This document shows positions 1 to 9,917 of a stretch of 64,000 nucleotides of DNA, piece after piece. This DNA is from Halomonas sp. A40-4 (lineage in GTDB: Bacteria > Pseudomonadota > Gammaproteobacteria > Pseudomonadales > Halomonadaceae), in the NCBI RefSeq assembly GCF_015767635.1, contig NZ_CP065230.1, forward strand, positions 1,612,001-1,676,000, written 5' to 3'. The position numbers were made by a program, and so were the translations under genes. The notes below the pieces were generated by a model. That model made no database searches. It was not told where the DNA came from and worked only from the letters and a program-made list of their open reading frames with translations. Within the stretch, counting starts at the first letter, position 1; the number at the start of each line of letters is the position of its first letter.

Positions 1-543
1 AACCGCGGGCAGTGGCCCTGGCGAACGCTTAAAATGCGCAAGACACAGGCCGGGCAGCCAAGGGCGCACCTGGTACTGCTGGATACCTCCGGCTCCACCC
101 TGGGGCAGCGCCTGCTGGGCCAGGCAAAGGGGCTTGTGGAAGCGCTGGTGCGCCAGGCCTACGCGGCACGCGAACAGGTCGCCGTCGTCGGGTTCGGCAA
201 CGGCGGCGTGGTGCCTCTGCTCTCCCGGCAACGTGCACCCAAGCGTGTAGAGGCGGCGCTGGAGGCCGCCACCGGCGGCGGCGGCACGCCGCTGCGCGAG
301 GCGGTGATCGAGGCCAAACGTCTGATCCATCAGTGGCAGCGCCGCGAGCCCGGGCTGCACATCCGCACCTATCTGATTACCGACGGCCGTACCCGCGAAT
401 CCGTCGCCGACCTTGGCCCGCTGGGCGACTGCATCCTGCTGGATACCGAGTCATCGAAAATCAAGCGCGGCCAGGGCGCACGCATCGCCCAGCAACTGGG
501 GGCGCGCTACGCGACACCTTTTTCTGGACAGGAAACGCCATGA
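1..543 (+). CDS. ChlD/BchD-like VWA chelatase subunit, 3' part
   Basis: C-terminal part of a von Willebrand A protein. The frame is open to the window edge, so the ATG at 34 is probably internal. The MIDAS motif DTSGS and a GGGGTPL loop are visible, and the piece ends in a TDGRT segment typical of Mg-chelatase D subunits. In aerobic cobalamin clusters, ChlI/ChlD-like proteins adjoin cobN and are thought to replace CobS/CobT as the AAA/VWA partners of cobaltochelatase CobN; cobN lies 3 kb downstream here. The stop overlaps the cobO start (ATGA). Function is inferred from the VWA fold and operon context; the AAA part would be upstream and is not visible. Confidence 0.8.
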   Translation, partial: NRGQWPWRTLKMRKTQAGQPRAHLVLLDTSGSTLGQRLLGQAKGLVEALVRQAYAAREQVAVVGFGNGGVVPLLSRQRAPKRVEAALEAATGGGGTPLREAVIEAKRLIHQWQRREPGLHIRTYLITDGRTRESVADLGPLGDCILLDTESSKIKRGQGARIAQQLGARYATPFSGQETP

Positions 544-1133
544 CTGACGATCGCCATACCCACCGCATGCAGCGCAAAAAGGACGTGGTCGACGAGCGCA
601 TCAGCCGCGCCACGGAAGAGCGCGGCGTGTTGATCCTGCTGAAAGGCAACGGCAAGGGCAAAAGCAGCTCGGCGCTTGGCACCATGGCGCGGGCGCTGGG
701 TCACGGGCAGCGCTGCGCGGTGATCCAGTTTATCAAGGGCCGCCGTGAAACCGGCGAATACCTGTTTTTCCGCGACCAGCCCAACCTTGACTGGCACATC
801 ATGGGTCAGGGGTTTACCTGGGAAACCCAGGACCGCGAGCGCGATATTGAAGCTGCCCAGTCGGCCTGGGCGGTGGCCAAGGGTCTGCTCGAGAACCCCG
901 ACTACCACCTCATCGTCCTCGATGAAATGAGCTACATGTTCAAGTACGGCTATCTCGACCCGCTGCCGGTGGTCGAAGCGCTTAACCAACGTCCCGCGCA
1001 TCAAAATGTGATCATTACCGGGCGCACCATGGCGACGCCGCTTCAGGAAATCGCCGACACCATCAGCACGGTGCAGGACGAGCGTCACGCCTTTCGTGGC
1101 GGTGTTAAAGCCCAGGCGGGGATCGAATACTGA
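540..1133 (+). CDS. cobO: Cob(I)yrinic acid a,c-diamide adenosyltransferase CobO/BtuR
   Basis: 197-residue adenosyltransferase that moves the 5'-deoxyadenosyl group of ATP to Co(I) corrinoids. The P-loop GNGKGKSSSALG and the VLDEMSY segment are diagnostic of the CobA/CobO/BtuR family, and the C-terminal TGR and VQDERHAF segments also fit. Start chosen at ATG 540 because it overlaps the preceding stop as ATGA and gives the family's usual length; an upstream ATG at 333 in the same frame only reads through the VWA gene. The stop overlaps the cobB start by 1 nt, so translation is probably coupled. Confidence 0.95.
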   Translation: MTDDRHTHRMQRKKDVVDERISRATEERGVLILLKGNGKGKSSSALGTMARALGHGQRCAVIQFIKGRRETGEYLFFRDQPNLDWHIMGQGFTWETQDRERDIEAAQSAWAVAKGLLENPDYHLIVLDEMSYMFKYGYLDPLPVVEALNQRPAHQNVIITGRTMATPLQEIADTISTVQDERHAFRGGVKAQAGIEY

Positions 1134-2506
1134 TGAGCACACCCACTGCAAGCTGCCCGGCGCTGTTTATTGCCGCGCCTTCTTCCGGGCAGGGCAAGAC
1201 CACCTTTACCGCCGCGCTGGCCAGGGCGCTGCGCAACCAGGGCAAGGTGGTGCGCGTGTTTAAAACTGGCCCCGACTACCTGGACCCCCAGGTATTGGCC
1301 CAGGCCGCTGGCCAGCCGGTGGATCAACTGGACCTGTGGATGGCGGGCGACGCCTACTGCCGCCAACGCTTTTATGAAGCCGCCCAGACGGCGGACATGA
1401 TCTTGGTCGAAGGCGCCATGGGGCTGTTTGACGGCGAGCCTTCCAGTGCCGACCTGGCCGCCCGGTTTGGCTTGCCCATGGTGGTGGTGATGGACGTCAA
1501 AGGCATGGCGCAGACCGCGGGCGCGCTGCTTGCGGGCCTTGCGGGCTTTCGCGACGATATCCGCATTGTCGGGCTTATCGCCAACAGTTGCGGCTCCGAG
1601 CGCCACCGCGAGCTGATCGAGACAACCCTGCCGACAGACATCCCGCTGCTGGCTGCCATTGCGCGTAACCCGGAGCTTTCACTGCCCGAACGCCATCTAG
1701 GACTGGTGCAGGCCGACGAGATTCGTGACGACCTGGAAGAACGCTTTGAAAAGGGCGCCCGTGTTATCGAGGCGGAAAACCTGCCGCAAACGCTACTCGC
1801 TCTGCCGCCGGTGACGTTTTACGCCGCGCCAGAAGTCGCCACGGCGTCGTTACCGTCGCTTGCCGGGCTTACCATTGGTGTAGCCAAAGACGCCGCGTTC
1901 AGCTTTATTTACCAGGCCAACCTGGACCTGCTCGAACAGATGGGCGCCAAGCTGCGCTTTTTCTCGCCGCTTACCGACAGCGCCTTGCCCAGCTGCGATG
2001 CGCTGTGGCTACCCGGGGGCTACCCGGAAATTCACGCCGCGACCCTGGCGGCGAATGCGGCCATGCACGCGGCGATCAGGCAGTTTTTTGCCGACGACAA
2101 ACCGATTCTTGCCGAGTGCGGCGGGCTGCTTTATTGCCTGGAAACCCTGACCGACTACGACGACACCACCCACACCATGCTGGGCCTGCTACCAGGGCAG
2201 GGCGCGATGCGCGGACGGCGGGGCTGCCAGGGGATGCAAACCGCCGCGTTGCCCGAAGGCCCGGTGCGCGGCCATGCCCACCACCGTTCGATGGCCGAGG
2301 GAACGCCTGAGCCCATCGCCCATGGCGAACGCCAGCGCCACCCCGCGCCGGGGGAGGCCATTTTTCGTGAGCGTGGATTGACGGCCACCTACTTGCACCT
2401 GTTTTTTGCCAACAACCCTGCCTCGATCGCGCTGCTGTTTAGCGGCAAAGCGTCGCCAGCGCGTCAGCCTATCGATTCTGAGGACGAGACCCATGCAGTT
2501 AAATAA
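1133..2506 (+). CDS. cobB: Cobyrinic acid / hydrogenobyrinic acid a,c-diamide synthase CobB
   Basis: 457-residue glutamine-dependent amidotransferase that amidates the a and c carboxylates of the corrin ring using ATP. The N-terminal CobB/CbiA P-loop (APSSGQGKTTFTAAL), the KTGPDYLDP segment and the VEGAMGLFDG motif are clear. The C-terminal class I GATase domain has the nucleophile elbow LAECGGLLY and a late YLHLFF histidine segment. The gene lies just before cobW and cobN, so amidation and cobalt insertion are encoded side by side. The 3' end overlaps cobW by 14 nt. Confidence 0.95.
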   Translation: MSTPTASCPALFIAAPSSGQGKTTFTAALARALRNQGKVVRVFKTGPDYLDPQVLAQAAGQPVDQLDLWMAGDAYCRQRFYEAAQTADMILVEGAMGLFDGEPSSADLAARFGLPMVVVMDVKGMAQTAGALLAGLAGFRDDIRIVGLIANSCGSERHRELIETTLPTDIPLLAAIARNPELSLPERHLGLVQADEIRDDLEERFEKGARVIEAENLPQTLLALPPVTFYAAPEVATASLPSLAGLTIGVAKDAAFSFIYQANLDLLEQMGAKLRFFSPLTDSALPSCDALWLPGGYPEIHAATLAANAAMHAAIRQFFADDKPILAECGGLLYCLETLTDYDDTTHTMLGLLPGQGAMRGRRGCQGMQTAALPEGPVRGHAHHRSMAEGTPEPIAHGERQRHPAPGEAIFRERGLTATYLHLFFANNPASIALLFSGKASPARQPIDSEDETHAVK

Positions 2507-3590
2507 GATACCCGCCACCGTGGTCACCGGCTTTTTGGGCAGCGGTAAAACCACCCTGCTGGCAAGCATTCTGCGCCAGGTCACCGGCAAGCGAATTGCC
2601 GTGATCGTCAATGAATTCGGCGAGCAGGACATCGACTCAAGCCTGCTGCGCGGCTGTGCCCTCGACTGCGAAGACGGTCAGGCGGTGGAAGGCGACGACA
2701 GCGGCATTTTCGAACTGGCCAACGGCTGTATCTGCTGCACCGTAGAAGAGGAATTTCTACCGGTGATGAAAAAGCTGGTCGCCCGCCGCGACGATATCGA
2801 CCATATTCTGATCGAAACCAGCGGCCTGGCGCTGCCCAAGCCGCTGGTGCAGGCCTTCAACTGGCCGGAGGTGCGCCAGCACTGCACCGTCGATGCCATC
2901 ATTACGGTGATCGATGGCCCCGCCGTGGCCTCTGGCCGCTATGCCAGCGATGTTGCCAAGGTAGAAGCCCAACGTCAGGCCGACGAAAGCCTGGATCACG
3001 ACCCCAGCCTGCAGGAGCTGCTTGACGACCAGCTAAGCGCCGCCGATCTGGTGCTGGTCAGCAAGACGGACCTGCTCAGCCCGGACGACAAGGCGCGGGT
3101 CGAGGCGTTGATTCAGGCGCGTGTGCCGGAATCGGTGAAGTACCTGTTTGTCGACCAAACCCTGGCCACCAACACCGTACAGCTCGAAGCCCTGATGGGC
3201 ATCGGGGCGGCCAGCGAAGCGAGTATTGACCTGATCACCAATCACCACGACAAGCATCACGCTGAGGGCGCGCATCACGACCATGCCCACGACAACTTTG
3301 ATTCCTGCGTGATCAGCCTGGGCGAAGTCGACGGCGACCTGCTGGCGGCCAAGCTGCAGCACATTGTCAAAACCCAGGAGATCTACCGCGCCAAAGGCTT
3401 CGCGGCGATTCCCGGCAAGCCGATGCGCCGGGTGATCCAGGCCGTTGGTGAGCGTCTGGATGGCTACTTCGACCGCCTCTGGGCGGAAGGTGAAACGCGT
3501 CAAACCCAACTGGTCATCATTGGCAAGTCGCTGGACAGCGGCGCGCTGCGTGAAGCGCTTGCCGAAGCAGAGGTAACAACAGCCGCCTAA
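2493..3590 (+). CDS. cobW: CobW, G3E-family GTPase metallochaperone
   Basis: 365-residue G3E GTPase. Walker A GFLGSGKT is at residues 13-20, the metal-binding GCICC (CxCC) motif around 79-82, and SKTD as the guanine-specificity motif. A histidine-rich loop near residues 249-262 (encoded about 3240-3285) separates the GTPase from the C-terminal CobW_C domain. CobW is thought to deliver cobalt to the CobN chelatase, and cobN follows immediately (TAATG overlap). ATG 2493 is chosen because the protein then starts a few residues before the first beta strand as in homologues; an upstream in-frame ATG at 2406 would add a GC-rich tail inside cobB. Confidence 0.93.
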   Translation: MQLNKIPATVVTGFLGSGKTTLLASILRQVTGKRIAVIVNEFGEQDIDSSLLRGCALDCEDGQAVEGDDSGIFELANGCICCTVEEEFLPVMKKLVARRDDIDHILIETSGLALPKPLVQAFNWPEVRQHCTVDAIITVIDGPAVASGRYASDVAKVEAQRQADESLDHDPSLQELLDDQLSAADLVLVSKTDLLSPDDKARVEALIQARVPESVKYLFVDQTLATNTVQLEALMGIGAASEASIDLITNHHDKHHAEGAHHDHAHDNFDSCVISLGEVDGDLLAAKLQHIVKTQEIYRAKGFAAIPGKPMRRVIQAVGERLDGYFDRLWAEGETRQTQLVIIGKSLDSGALREALAEAEVTTAA

Positions 3591-6500
3591 TGCATCTTTT
3601 TGCCGCCAAACCCGGTGGCTTTGTTGATGATGATGGCATTGTCGATCTTCAACAAAGCCCCGCGGATGTCGTGATTCTCTCGGCCGCCGACAGCAACCTC
3701 TCGGCCCTGGCCCAGGCGATCGATCGCCTGGGCGAGCGCTATCCGTCGGTGCGTCTGGCCAACTGGATGAACCTGGTCAAGCCCGCCGCCTACGACCTCT
3801 ACGAGGATCGGGTGCTGGAAAAGGCGCAGCTGGTGGTCGTGTCGATGCTGGGCGGCCAGGCCTACTGGCAATACGGCTACGAACGCCTGCTGGCCTGGCG
3901 GAATGCCAAGCCCGGCCGCCAGTTGATTCTGGTGCCCGGCTGCGACGCCCCGGACGATGCGCTGCTGGAAGCCTCGAGCGTCGACTATGACAGCGCCTAT
4001 CGGGTATGGCGCTACCTGCGCGAAGGCGGCGTGGATAACGCCGAGCAGCTGCTGCGCTACCTGGGCAGCGAGTGCCTGGCGTTGCCCACCACCTGGAAGG
4101 AACCCAAGGTGGTGCCCGCGGCGGTGATCTATGCGCCAAGCGATGCCGCAAGCCAGACGGGGCGCCAGGTGATGAGCCTGAGCGAATGGCGGGCCAACCA
4201 GCAGCCGGAACGGCCGGTGTGCCTGCTGCTGTTCTACCGCAGCCACCTGCAGGGCGCCAATACCCTGGTCGTCGACGGCATGATCGAAGCGCTTAAAGGG
4301 CAGGGACTCGAGCCACTCGCCATCGCCGTTGCCTCCTTGAAAGAGGCCGACTGCATTGCGTTTATCAATCACCTGATCGAGCAGACCGGCGCCATGCTGG
4401 TGGTCAACACCACCAGCTTCTCGATCAACCGCAATTCCGACGACACCTACCCGCTGGGCGGGGCGATTCCCGAGAGCGTGTTCGTCGGCCAGCCGGTGAT
4501 CCTGCAGGCGATTCTTTCCAGCAGCACCATGGAGGATTGGCAGGCCTCGGCCGCCGGGTTGAGAAGCCGCGATGTGGCGATGCAGATTGTACTGCCCGAA
4601 ATGGACGGCCGGGTGATCACCCGTGCCGTGGGCTTCAAGGCGGAAGCGCTGTATAACGAACGCAGCCAGCTGTCGGTAACCCACCATGCCCTGCATCCCG
4701 AGCGTGCTGAATTTGTCGCCAAGCTGGCGCGCCGGTTCTGCCACCTGCGCACCACCCCCAATCACGCCAAACGGCTGGCGCTGGTGCTGGCCAATTACCC
4801 CAATCGCGATGGCCGGATTGGCAACGGCGTGGGGCTGGATACCCCGGCCTCAACGCTGCAGATATTAACCGCGCTGCAAACAGCGGGTTACCCGGTCAGC
4901 GACCTGCCCGACAGTGGCGATGACCTGATCCGCCTGCTGCAGGGGGCGGTAACCAATGACCGCAACGTCATCGACCAGCGCATGTGCTGGCAAAGCATTA
5001 GCGTTGACGACTACCTGGCCTGGTTTCAAACCCTGCCCGGTGAGTTGCAGGAAACGGTATGGACGCGTTGGGGCGCGCCCGCGGATGACCCCAAATGCCG
5101 TCAGGGGCGGCTGATGATCTCGGGTATCCGGCTGGGCGACACCTTCGTGGGTATCCAGCCCGAGCGCGACTTTATCGACGACCTGACCCAGTCCTACCAC
5201 GATATGCAGCTGGCGCCGCCGCACAGCTACTTGGCGTTTTACTTCTGGCTGCGCGAGCACTATCAGGTGGAAGCGGTGATTCACGTGGGCAAGCACGGCA
5301 ACCTTGAGTGGCTGCCGGGCAAAAGCAGCGCCTTGAGCGCCGACTGCTGGCCAGATATAGCGCTCGGCCCGGTGCCGCATTTCTACCCGTTTATCGTCAA
5401 CGACCCGGGCGAGGGCGCCCAGGCCAAGCGGCGCAGCCAGGCGGTGATTATCGATCACCTGATGCCACCCCTGGCCCGCGCAGAGCTGTATGGCGACATG
5501 GCCAAACTGGAAGCGCTCACCGACGAATATTACCAGGCGCTGGATATGGACCCCCGGCGCGAGGCGTTAATCCGCGAGCAGATCCTTGAGCACCTGCGCG
5601 AGACCGGCATCGACCAGGAGTTGACCAAGGCGGTCGACAGCCAGGACGAAGCGCTGATCCTGAACGAGCTGGATACCTTCCTATGCGACATCAAGGAATC
5701 GCAGATTCGTCATGGCTTGCACGTGCTCGGCACGCTACCGCCAAAGGATAAAGTGGTCGGCACCTTGGTGGCGCTGCTGCGCTTGCCGAGAGGTGAAAGC
5801 ATTGCCCAGCGCGGCTTGCTGCATAACCTGGCCGATGATCTGGCCCTGCAGGGCGAAGGCCAAGCGCCCTTTGACCCACTGATGGCCGATGCCGGCCCCT
5901 GGAACGGGCCTCGGCCGAACGTGCTACGCGAGCTGGATAGCGCCGCCTGGCGCAGCGGCAACGACACCCGCGAGCGGCTGGAAGCGTTGGCCCACCAACT
6001 GGTCGAGGCGTACGTGGTCGCGCCGGGCAGTCTGGAGACGTTGGCCGCCCAATATCCCGCGACCGCCGAGCAGCTGCGCTACGCCCGGGACCAGCTTTGG
6101 GTCGCGCTTCAGCAGAGCGCCGAGCTGGAAATCAGCTCGCTGCTGGAAGGCCTGGATGGCCTGTTTGTGCCGCCGGGGCCGAGTGGCGCCCCCAGCCGTG
6201 GGCGGCTGGATACGTTGCCCACCGGGCGCAATTTCTTCAGCGTGGACAACCGCTCGATTCCATCGCCCGCCGCCTGGACGCTGGGCGAAAAATCCGCCCA
6301 GGCGTTCGTTGAGCGCTACCTGCAGGATAACGGCGACTACCCCCGTCGCCTGGGACTCTCCATCTGGGGCACCGCCACCATGCGCACCGGTGGCGATGAC
6401 ATTGCTCAGGCCTTTGCGCTGATGGGCGTGCGCCCCATCTGGTCGCTGGGTTCCCAGCGGGTCATCGATATCGAGGTGATACCCTCGATGCTGCTCAACC

Positions 6501-7441
6501 GCCCGCGGGTGGACGTCACGCTGCGGGTTTCCGGCTTCTTCCGCGATGCCTTTCCCAACGTGATCCGGCTGTTCGATGCGGCGGTACAGGCGGTGGCCAG
6601 CTACGCCGAACCGGGCAACAGCAACACCATTCGTGATGCGGTGATGGCCCGCCAGCAGGTGCTGGAAAAGCAGGGGCTGAGTGTCGAGATGGCCGCCCAG
6701 CAGGCGGGCTATCGGATCTTTGGCAGCAAGCCGGGCGAGTACGGCACCGGCCTGAATCGGCTGATCGACAACGGCGCCTGGGAAAATGCCGATGACCTGG
6801 CTCAGGCCTACCTGGACAACGGCGCCTACGCCTACGGGCAGTTTGCCGAGTCTGGCACGGCCGCCCCGGATGCCTTCGAGCAGCAGCTTAAAGGCCTGGA
6901 AGCGGTGATGCAGAACCAGGATAACCGCGAGCACGATATCCTCGATTCCAACAGCTACTACGCCTTCCAGGGCGGTATGGCCAATGCCAGCCGCTCGCTG
7001 AGCGGCAAAACCCCGGATATCTACCACGCTGACCACGCCAACCCCGCCCAGCCCAAGATTCGCACGCTGAAAGAGGAGCTGGCCAAGGTGATTCGCTCGC
7101 GGGTGCTCAACCCCAAGTGGATCAACGCCATGCGCGAGCATGGCTATAAAGGCGGCTTCGAGATGGCGGCCACCATCGACTATCTATTCGCCTACGATGC
7201 CACCACCGACCTGGTCGCCGACTACCAGTACGCCCAGGTCACCGATGCGCTGGTGCTGGATGACGCCAATCAGCAGTTCCTGCGCGAGCATAACCCCTCG
7301 GCGCTGGAAGAAATGGCCGAACGCCTGCTCGAAGCCGCCCAGCGAGGCATGTGGCAGGCACCCGGTGAGCAGGGCGACGCGCTGAAAGACCTGCTGCTGG
7401 ACATGGACGAGGCCAAGGAGGTCGCGGCGGATGTCGGCTGA
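3590..7441 (+). CDS. cobN: Cobaltochelatase large subunit CobN
   Basis: 1283-residue large subunit of the ATP-dependent aerobic cobaltochelatase (homologue of Mg-chelatase H), which inserts Co2+ into hydrogenobyrinic acid a,c-diamide. Family-typical segments include HVGKHGNLEWLPGK, YPFIVNDPGEGAQAKRR, and near the C-terminus KWINAMREHGYKGGFEM. Length matches the family (about 1250-1300). The start overlaps the cobW stop by 1 nt and the end overlaps cobG by 11 nt. The partner AAA/VWA subunits are not complete in this window. Long antisense reading frames across this gene are GC-rich shadows. Confidence 0.97.
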   Translation: MHLFAAKPGGFVDDDGIVDLQQSPADVVILSAADSNLSALAQAIDRLGERYPSVRLANWMNLVKPAAYDLYEDRVLEKAQLVVVSMLGGQAYWQYGYERLLAWRNAKPGRQLILVPGCDAPDDALLEASSVDYDSAYRVWRYLREGGVDNAEQLLRYLGSECLALPTTWKEPKVVPAAVIYAPSDAASQTGRQVMSLSEWRANQQPERPVCLLLFYRSHLQGANTLVVDGMIEALKGQGLEPLAIAVASLKEADCIAFINHLIEQTGAMLVVNTTSFSINRNSDDTYPLGGAIPESVFVGQPVILQAILSSSTMEDWQASAAGLRSRDVAMQIVLPEMDGRVITRAVGFKAEALYNERSQLSVTHHALHPERAEFVAKLARRFCHLRTTPNHAKRLALVLANYPNRDGRIGNGVGLDTPASTLQILTALQTAGYPVSDLPDSGDDLIRLLQGAVTNDRNVIDQRMCWQSISVDDYLAWFQTLPGELQETVWTRWGAPADDPKCRQGRLMISGIRLGDTFVGIQPERDFIDDLTQSYHDMQLAPPHSYLAFYFWLREHYQVEAVIHVGKHGNLEWLPGKSSALSADCWPDIALGPVPHFYPFIVNDPGEGAQAKRRSQAVIIDHLMPPLARAELYGDMAKLEALTDEYYQALDMDPRREALIREQILEHLRETGIDQELTKAVDSQDEALILNELDTFLCDIKESQIRHGLHVLGTLPPKDKVVGTLVALLRLPRGESIAQRGLLHNLADDLALQGEGQAPFDPLMADAGPWNGPRPNVLRELDSAAWRSGNDTRERLEALAHQLVEAYVVAPGSLETLAAQYPATAEQLRYARDQLWVALQQSAELEISSLLEGLDGLFVPPGPSGAPSRGRLDTLPTGRNFFSVDNRSIPSPAAWTLGEKSAQAFVERYLQDNGDYPRRLGLSIWGTATMRTGGDDIAQAFALMGVRPIWSLGSQRVIDIEVIPSMLLNRPRVDVTLRVSGFFRDAFPNVIRLFDAAVQAVASYAEPGNSNTIRDAVMARQQVLEKQGLSVEMAAQQAGYRIFGSKPGEYGTGLNRLIDNGAWENADDLAQAYLDNGAYAYGQFAESGTAAPDAFEQQLKGLEAVMQNQDNREHDILDSNSYYAFQGGMANASRSLSGKTPDIYHADHANPAQPKIRTLKEELAKVIRSRVLNPKWINAMREHGYKGGFEMAATIDYLFAYDATTDLVADYQYAQVTDALVLDDANQQFLREHNPSALEEMAERLLEAAQRGMWQAPGEQGDALKDLLLDMDEAKEVAADVG

Positions 7442-8582
7442 GCCCCGCATCAAGGGCTGGTGCCCCGGTGCCTGGCAACCGATGGCAACCGGCGATGGTT
7501 TACTGGTGCGCGTGCGCCCACGGCTGGGCCAGCTTGAACGTGGCCAGGTGCTGGCGCTGTGCGACGCGGCGGAGGCCTACGGCAGCGGCTTGATCGAACT
7601 GACCAGCCGCGCCAATCTGCAATTGCGCGGCGTGACCGAGGCGAGCTGGCCCGCCCTGATGGAGACCCTGGTCGCCCATGAATTGATTGACGCCGACCCG
7701 GAAGCGGAGCGTCGTCCGCAAATTCTATTGGCCCCCGGCTGGCAAGCGGGGGACGATACCCATAAAATCGCCAGCGCGCTTGTCGACCGTTGGGCAGAGT
7801 TGCCGGTGGTGCCCGCCAAGGTCGGGATCGCCATTGATGCAGGCAAGGCGCCGGTGCTAGGCGATGCCTCGGCGGACTTTCGTATCGAGCGCGCCAATTC
7901 GGGCGGCCTGTTGGTGCGCGCCGACGGTTATTCGTTGGGCACCGCAGTGCGCTCGATTGACGCCGCCGTGGCGCAACTTATTCGCCTGCTGGCATGGTTT
8001 GTCGACAGTGGCGGCTGGGACAGCAAACGCATGCGGCGCCATCATGTGCCGCTGCCTGACTGGGCCCCGACCAACGCACGTCCCGCTGCAACGGGCAGCC
8101 AATTGCCTCTGGGCAAGCACGAACACGGCGCGGTGTATGGCCTGCCGTTTGGGCGGGTGCCTGCCAAGGTGCTCAGGACTGCGGTGACGCCTGCCGACGT
8201 TACCGCCTTGCAGGTGACGCCCTGGCGGCGTATCTGGGTCGCAGGCGCCAGCGTCGAAGTCATCGACGGGTTGATAACCGACGAACAGGACGCCCGCTTG
8301 CAGATTGATGCCTGCCCGGGCGCGCCTTATTGCGAGCAGGCCAGCGTGGCCACCCAGCCGCTTGCCGAGCGCCTGCGTGGGGTTACCCAAGGCTCGGTGC
8401 ATGTATCCGGCTGCGCCAAGGGCTGCGCCCGGCGCTCACCGGCCGACGTGTGTTTGGTCGGCCAGGCCGGTAGATTTGACCTTATAATTAACGGCCGTGC
8501 CGATAGCACGCCGGTCAAGACAAACCTCACGGAGACTGAGGTAATCGCTTATTTGGAGAGTTTAGGTGCCCCACATTTATGA
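7431..8582 (+). CDS. cobG: Precorrin-3B synthase CobG
   Basis: 383-residue nitrite/sulfite-reductase-like monooxygenase that uses O2 to hydroxylate precorrin-3A and form the gamma-lactone of precorrin-3B, the step that commits to the aerobic pathway. An N-terminal ferredoxin-like half (SRANLQLRGV) and [4Fe-4S] cysteines (CPGAPYC, then SGCAKGC) are visible. The start overlaps the cobN 3' end by 11 nt and the end overlaps cobH by 17 nt. Its presence instead of an anaerobic CbiG-type ring-opening enzyme fits an aerobic organism. Confidence 0.93.
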   Translation: MSAEPRIKGWCPGAWQPMATGDGLLVRVRPRLGQLERGQVLALCDAAEAYGSGLIELTSRANLQLRGVTEASWPALMETLVAHELIDADPEAERRPQILLAPGWQAGDDTHKIASALVDRWAELPVVPAKVGIAIDAGKAPVLGDASADFRIERANSGGLLVRADGYSLGTAVRSIDAAVAQLIRLLAWFVDSGGWDSKRMRRHHVPLPDWAPTNARPAATGSQLPLGKHEHGAVYGLPFGRVPAKVLRTAVTPADVTALQVTPWRRIWVAGASVEVIDGLITDEQDARLQIDACPGAPYCEQASVATQPLAERLRGVTQGSVHVSGCAKGCARRSPADVCLVGQAGRFDLIINGRADSTPVKTNLTETEVIAYLESLGAPHL

Positions 8583-9195
8583 AACCGACGGCCCGGCGAT
8601 TTACCGGGAGTCCTTTGCCACTATTCGCCGTGAAGCAGACCTGGGGCGGTTTTCTCACGATGAAGAGCCGATTGCCGTGCGCATGATTCATGCCGCCGGT
8701 CTGGTAGAGCTTGCCGCCTCGATACATTTTGCAGGCGATGTGGTCAGCCACGCCCGCAAAGCGCTCGAAGCCGGCGCACCGATTTTATGTGATGCCCGCA
8801 TGGTATCAGAAGGCATCACGCGTAAACGCCTGCCCGCGGATAACCCGATTATCTGCACGCTGAATGACGAGCGCACGCCCGCACTGGCCAAAGAGATGGC
8901 CAACACCCGCTCGGCGGCGGCGCTTGAACTCTGGCGCCCGCACCTGGAAGGCGCGGTGGTGGCGATTGGCAACGCGCCCACGGCGTTGTTTCATCTGCTC
9001 AATATGCTCGAAGACCCTGACTGCCCGCGGCCCGCCGCGATTATTGGCTGCCCGGTGGGCTTTGTCGGCGCGGCGGAATCCAAACAGGCGCTCTGGGAGA
9101 GCCAGGTGAGCCCCTGCTGCACGGTGCAGGGACGTCTGGGCGGCAGCGCCGTGACCGTCGCCGCCCTCAATGCCATTGCGGACCGAACAGAATGA
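8566..9195 (+). CDS. cobH: Precorrin-8X methylmutase CobH
   Basis: 209-residue enzyme moving the C11 methyl to C12 to make hydrogenobyrinic acid. The family's RMIHAAG segment carries the catalytic histidine; VSEGITR and IGNAPTALF are also typical, as is GCPVGFVGAAESK. It starts with GTG at 8566, 5 nt after a GGAGAG ribosome binding site at 8555-8560, overlapping cobG by 17 nt. Overlaps cobI by 4 nt. Confidence 0.95.
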   Translation: MPHIYETDGPAIYRESFATIRREADLGRFSHDEEPIAVRMIHAAGLVELAASIHFAGDVVSHARKALEAGAPILCDARMVSEGITRKRLPADNPIICTLNDERTPALAKEMANTRSAAALELWRPHLEGAVVAIGNAPTALFHLLNMLEDPDCPRPAAIIGCPVGFVGAAESKQALWESQVSPCCTVQGRLGGSAVTVAALNAIADRTE

Positions 9196-9917
9196 CCCAG
9201 GGAATCATCTACGGGGTCGGCCTTGGCCCGGGAAGCCAGGACTTGATGAGCGTGCGCGCCGACCGCCTGATCCGCGGCGCCTCGCACGTGGCCTACTTTC
9301 GCAAGAAGGGGCGTACCGGGCATGCGCGCAGCATCGTCGAGGGCATGCTGGCCCCCGAGGTCACCGAGCTTGCCATGGAATACCCGGTGACCACGGAAAT
9401 CCCCTTCGACGACCCGCGTTATAACGAGTTGCTGGCCAATTTTTACCAACGCAGCGTGGCGCTGCTGATCGAGCTGGCTGAGGCTGGGCGTGATGTGGTG
9501 GTACTTTGCGAAGGCGACCCGTTCTTCTACGGCTCCTTCATGCATCTTTATACCCGGCTACTGGACCACGTGCCGGTCTCCGTGGTGCCGGGGATCACCG
9601 GGATGTCGGCGGCCTGGACCGCCACCGGCCAGCCGATCACCTGGGGCGACGATATCCTCACGGTGGTCATGGCCACGCTGCCGGAGTCGTCCCTGGCCGA
9701 ACGCATTGCCGAGACCGATGCGCTGGTGGTGATGAAAATCGGCCGCAACCTGGACAAACTGCGCCGGGCGCTTGCCCACGCCGGGCGCGAGGACGAAGCC
9801 TGGCTGATCGAATACGCCGCCATGCGCCAGGAACGGGTTCAGCCCTTCAAGGACGTGGGCGAGAGCGTGCCCTACTTCTCGATTGTGCTAATTCATGGCC
9901 ATGGGAGGCGCCCATGA
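9192..9917 (+). CDS. cobI: Precorrin-2 C20-methyltransferase CobI
   Basis: 241-residue SAM-dependent tetrapyrrole methylase that converts precorrin-2 to precorrin-3A. The N-terminal GVGLGPGSQDLMSVRA loop and the middle CEGDPFFYGSF and VPGITGMSA motifs are hallmarks of this class-III methylase family and of the C20 subgroup. ATGA overlaps at both ends (with cobH and cobJ) indicate translational coupling. Confidence 0.95.
   Translation: MTQGIIYGVGLGPGSQDLMSVRADRLIRGASHVAYFRKKGRTGHARSIVEGMLAPEVTELAMEYPVTTEIPFDDPRYNELLANFYQRSVALLIELAEAGRDVVVLCEGDPFFYGSFMHLYTRLLDHVPVSVVPGITGMSAAWTATGQPITWGDDILTVVMATLPESSLAERIAETDALVVMKIGRNLDKLRRALAHAGREDEAWLIEYAAMRQERVQPFKDVGESVPYFSIVLIHGHGRRP

Noticed and set aside
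3587..4765. Long antisense frame over cobN
   Set aside because: GC-rich shadow with no family match; cobN is certain on the plus strand.
5924..7141. 405-codon antisense frame over cobN
   Set aside because: Shadow of GC-rich codons; low-complexity translation.
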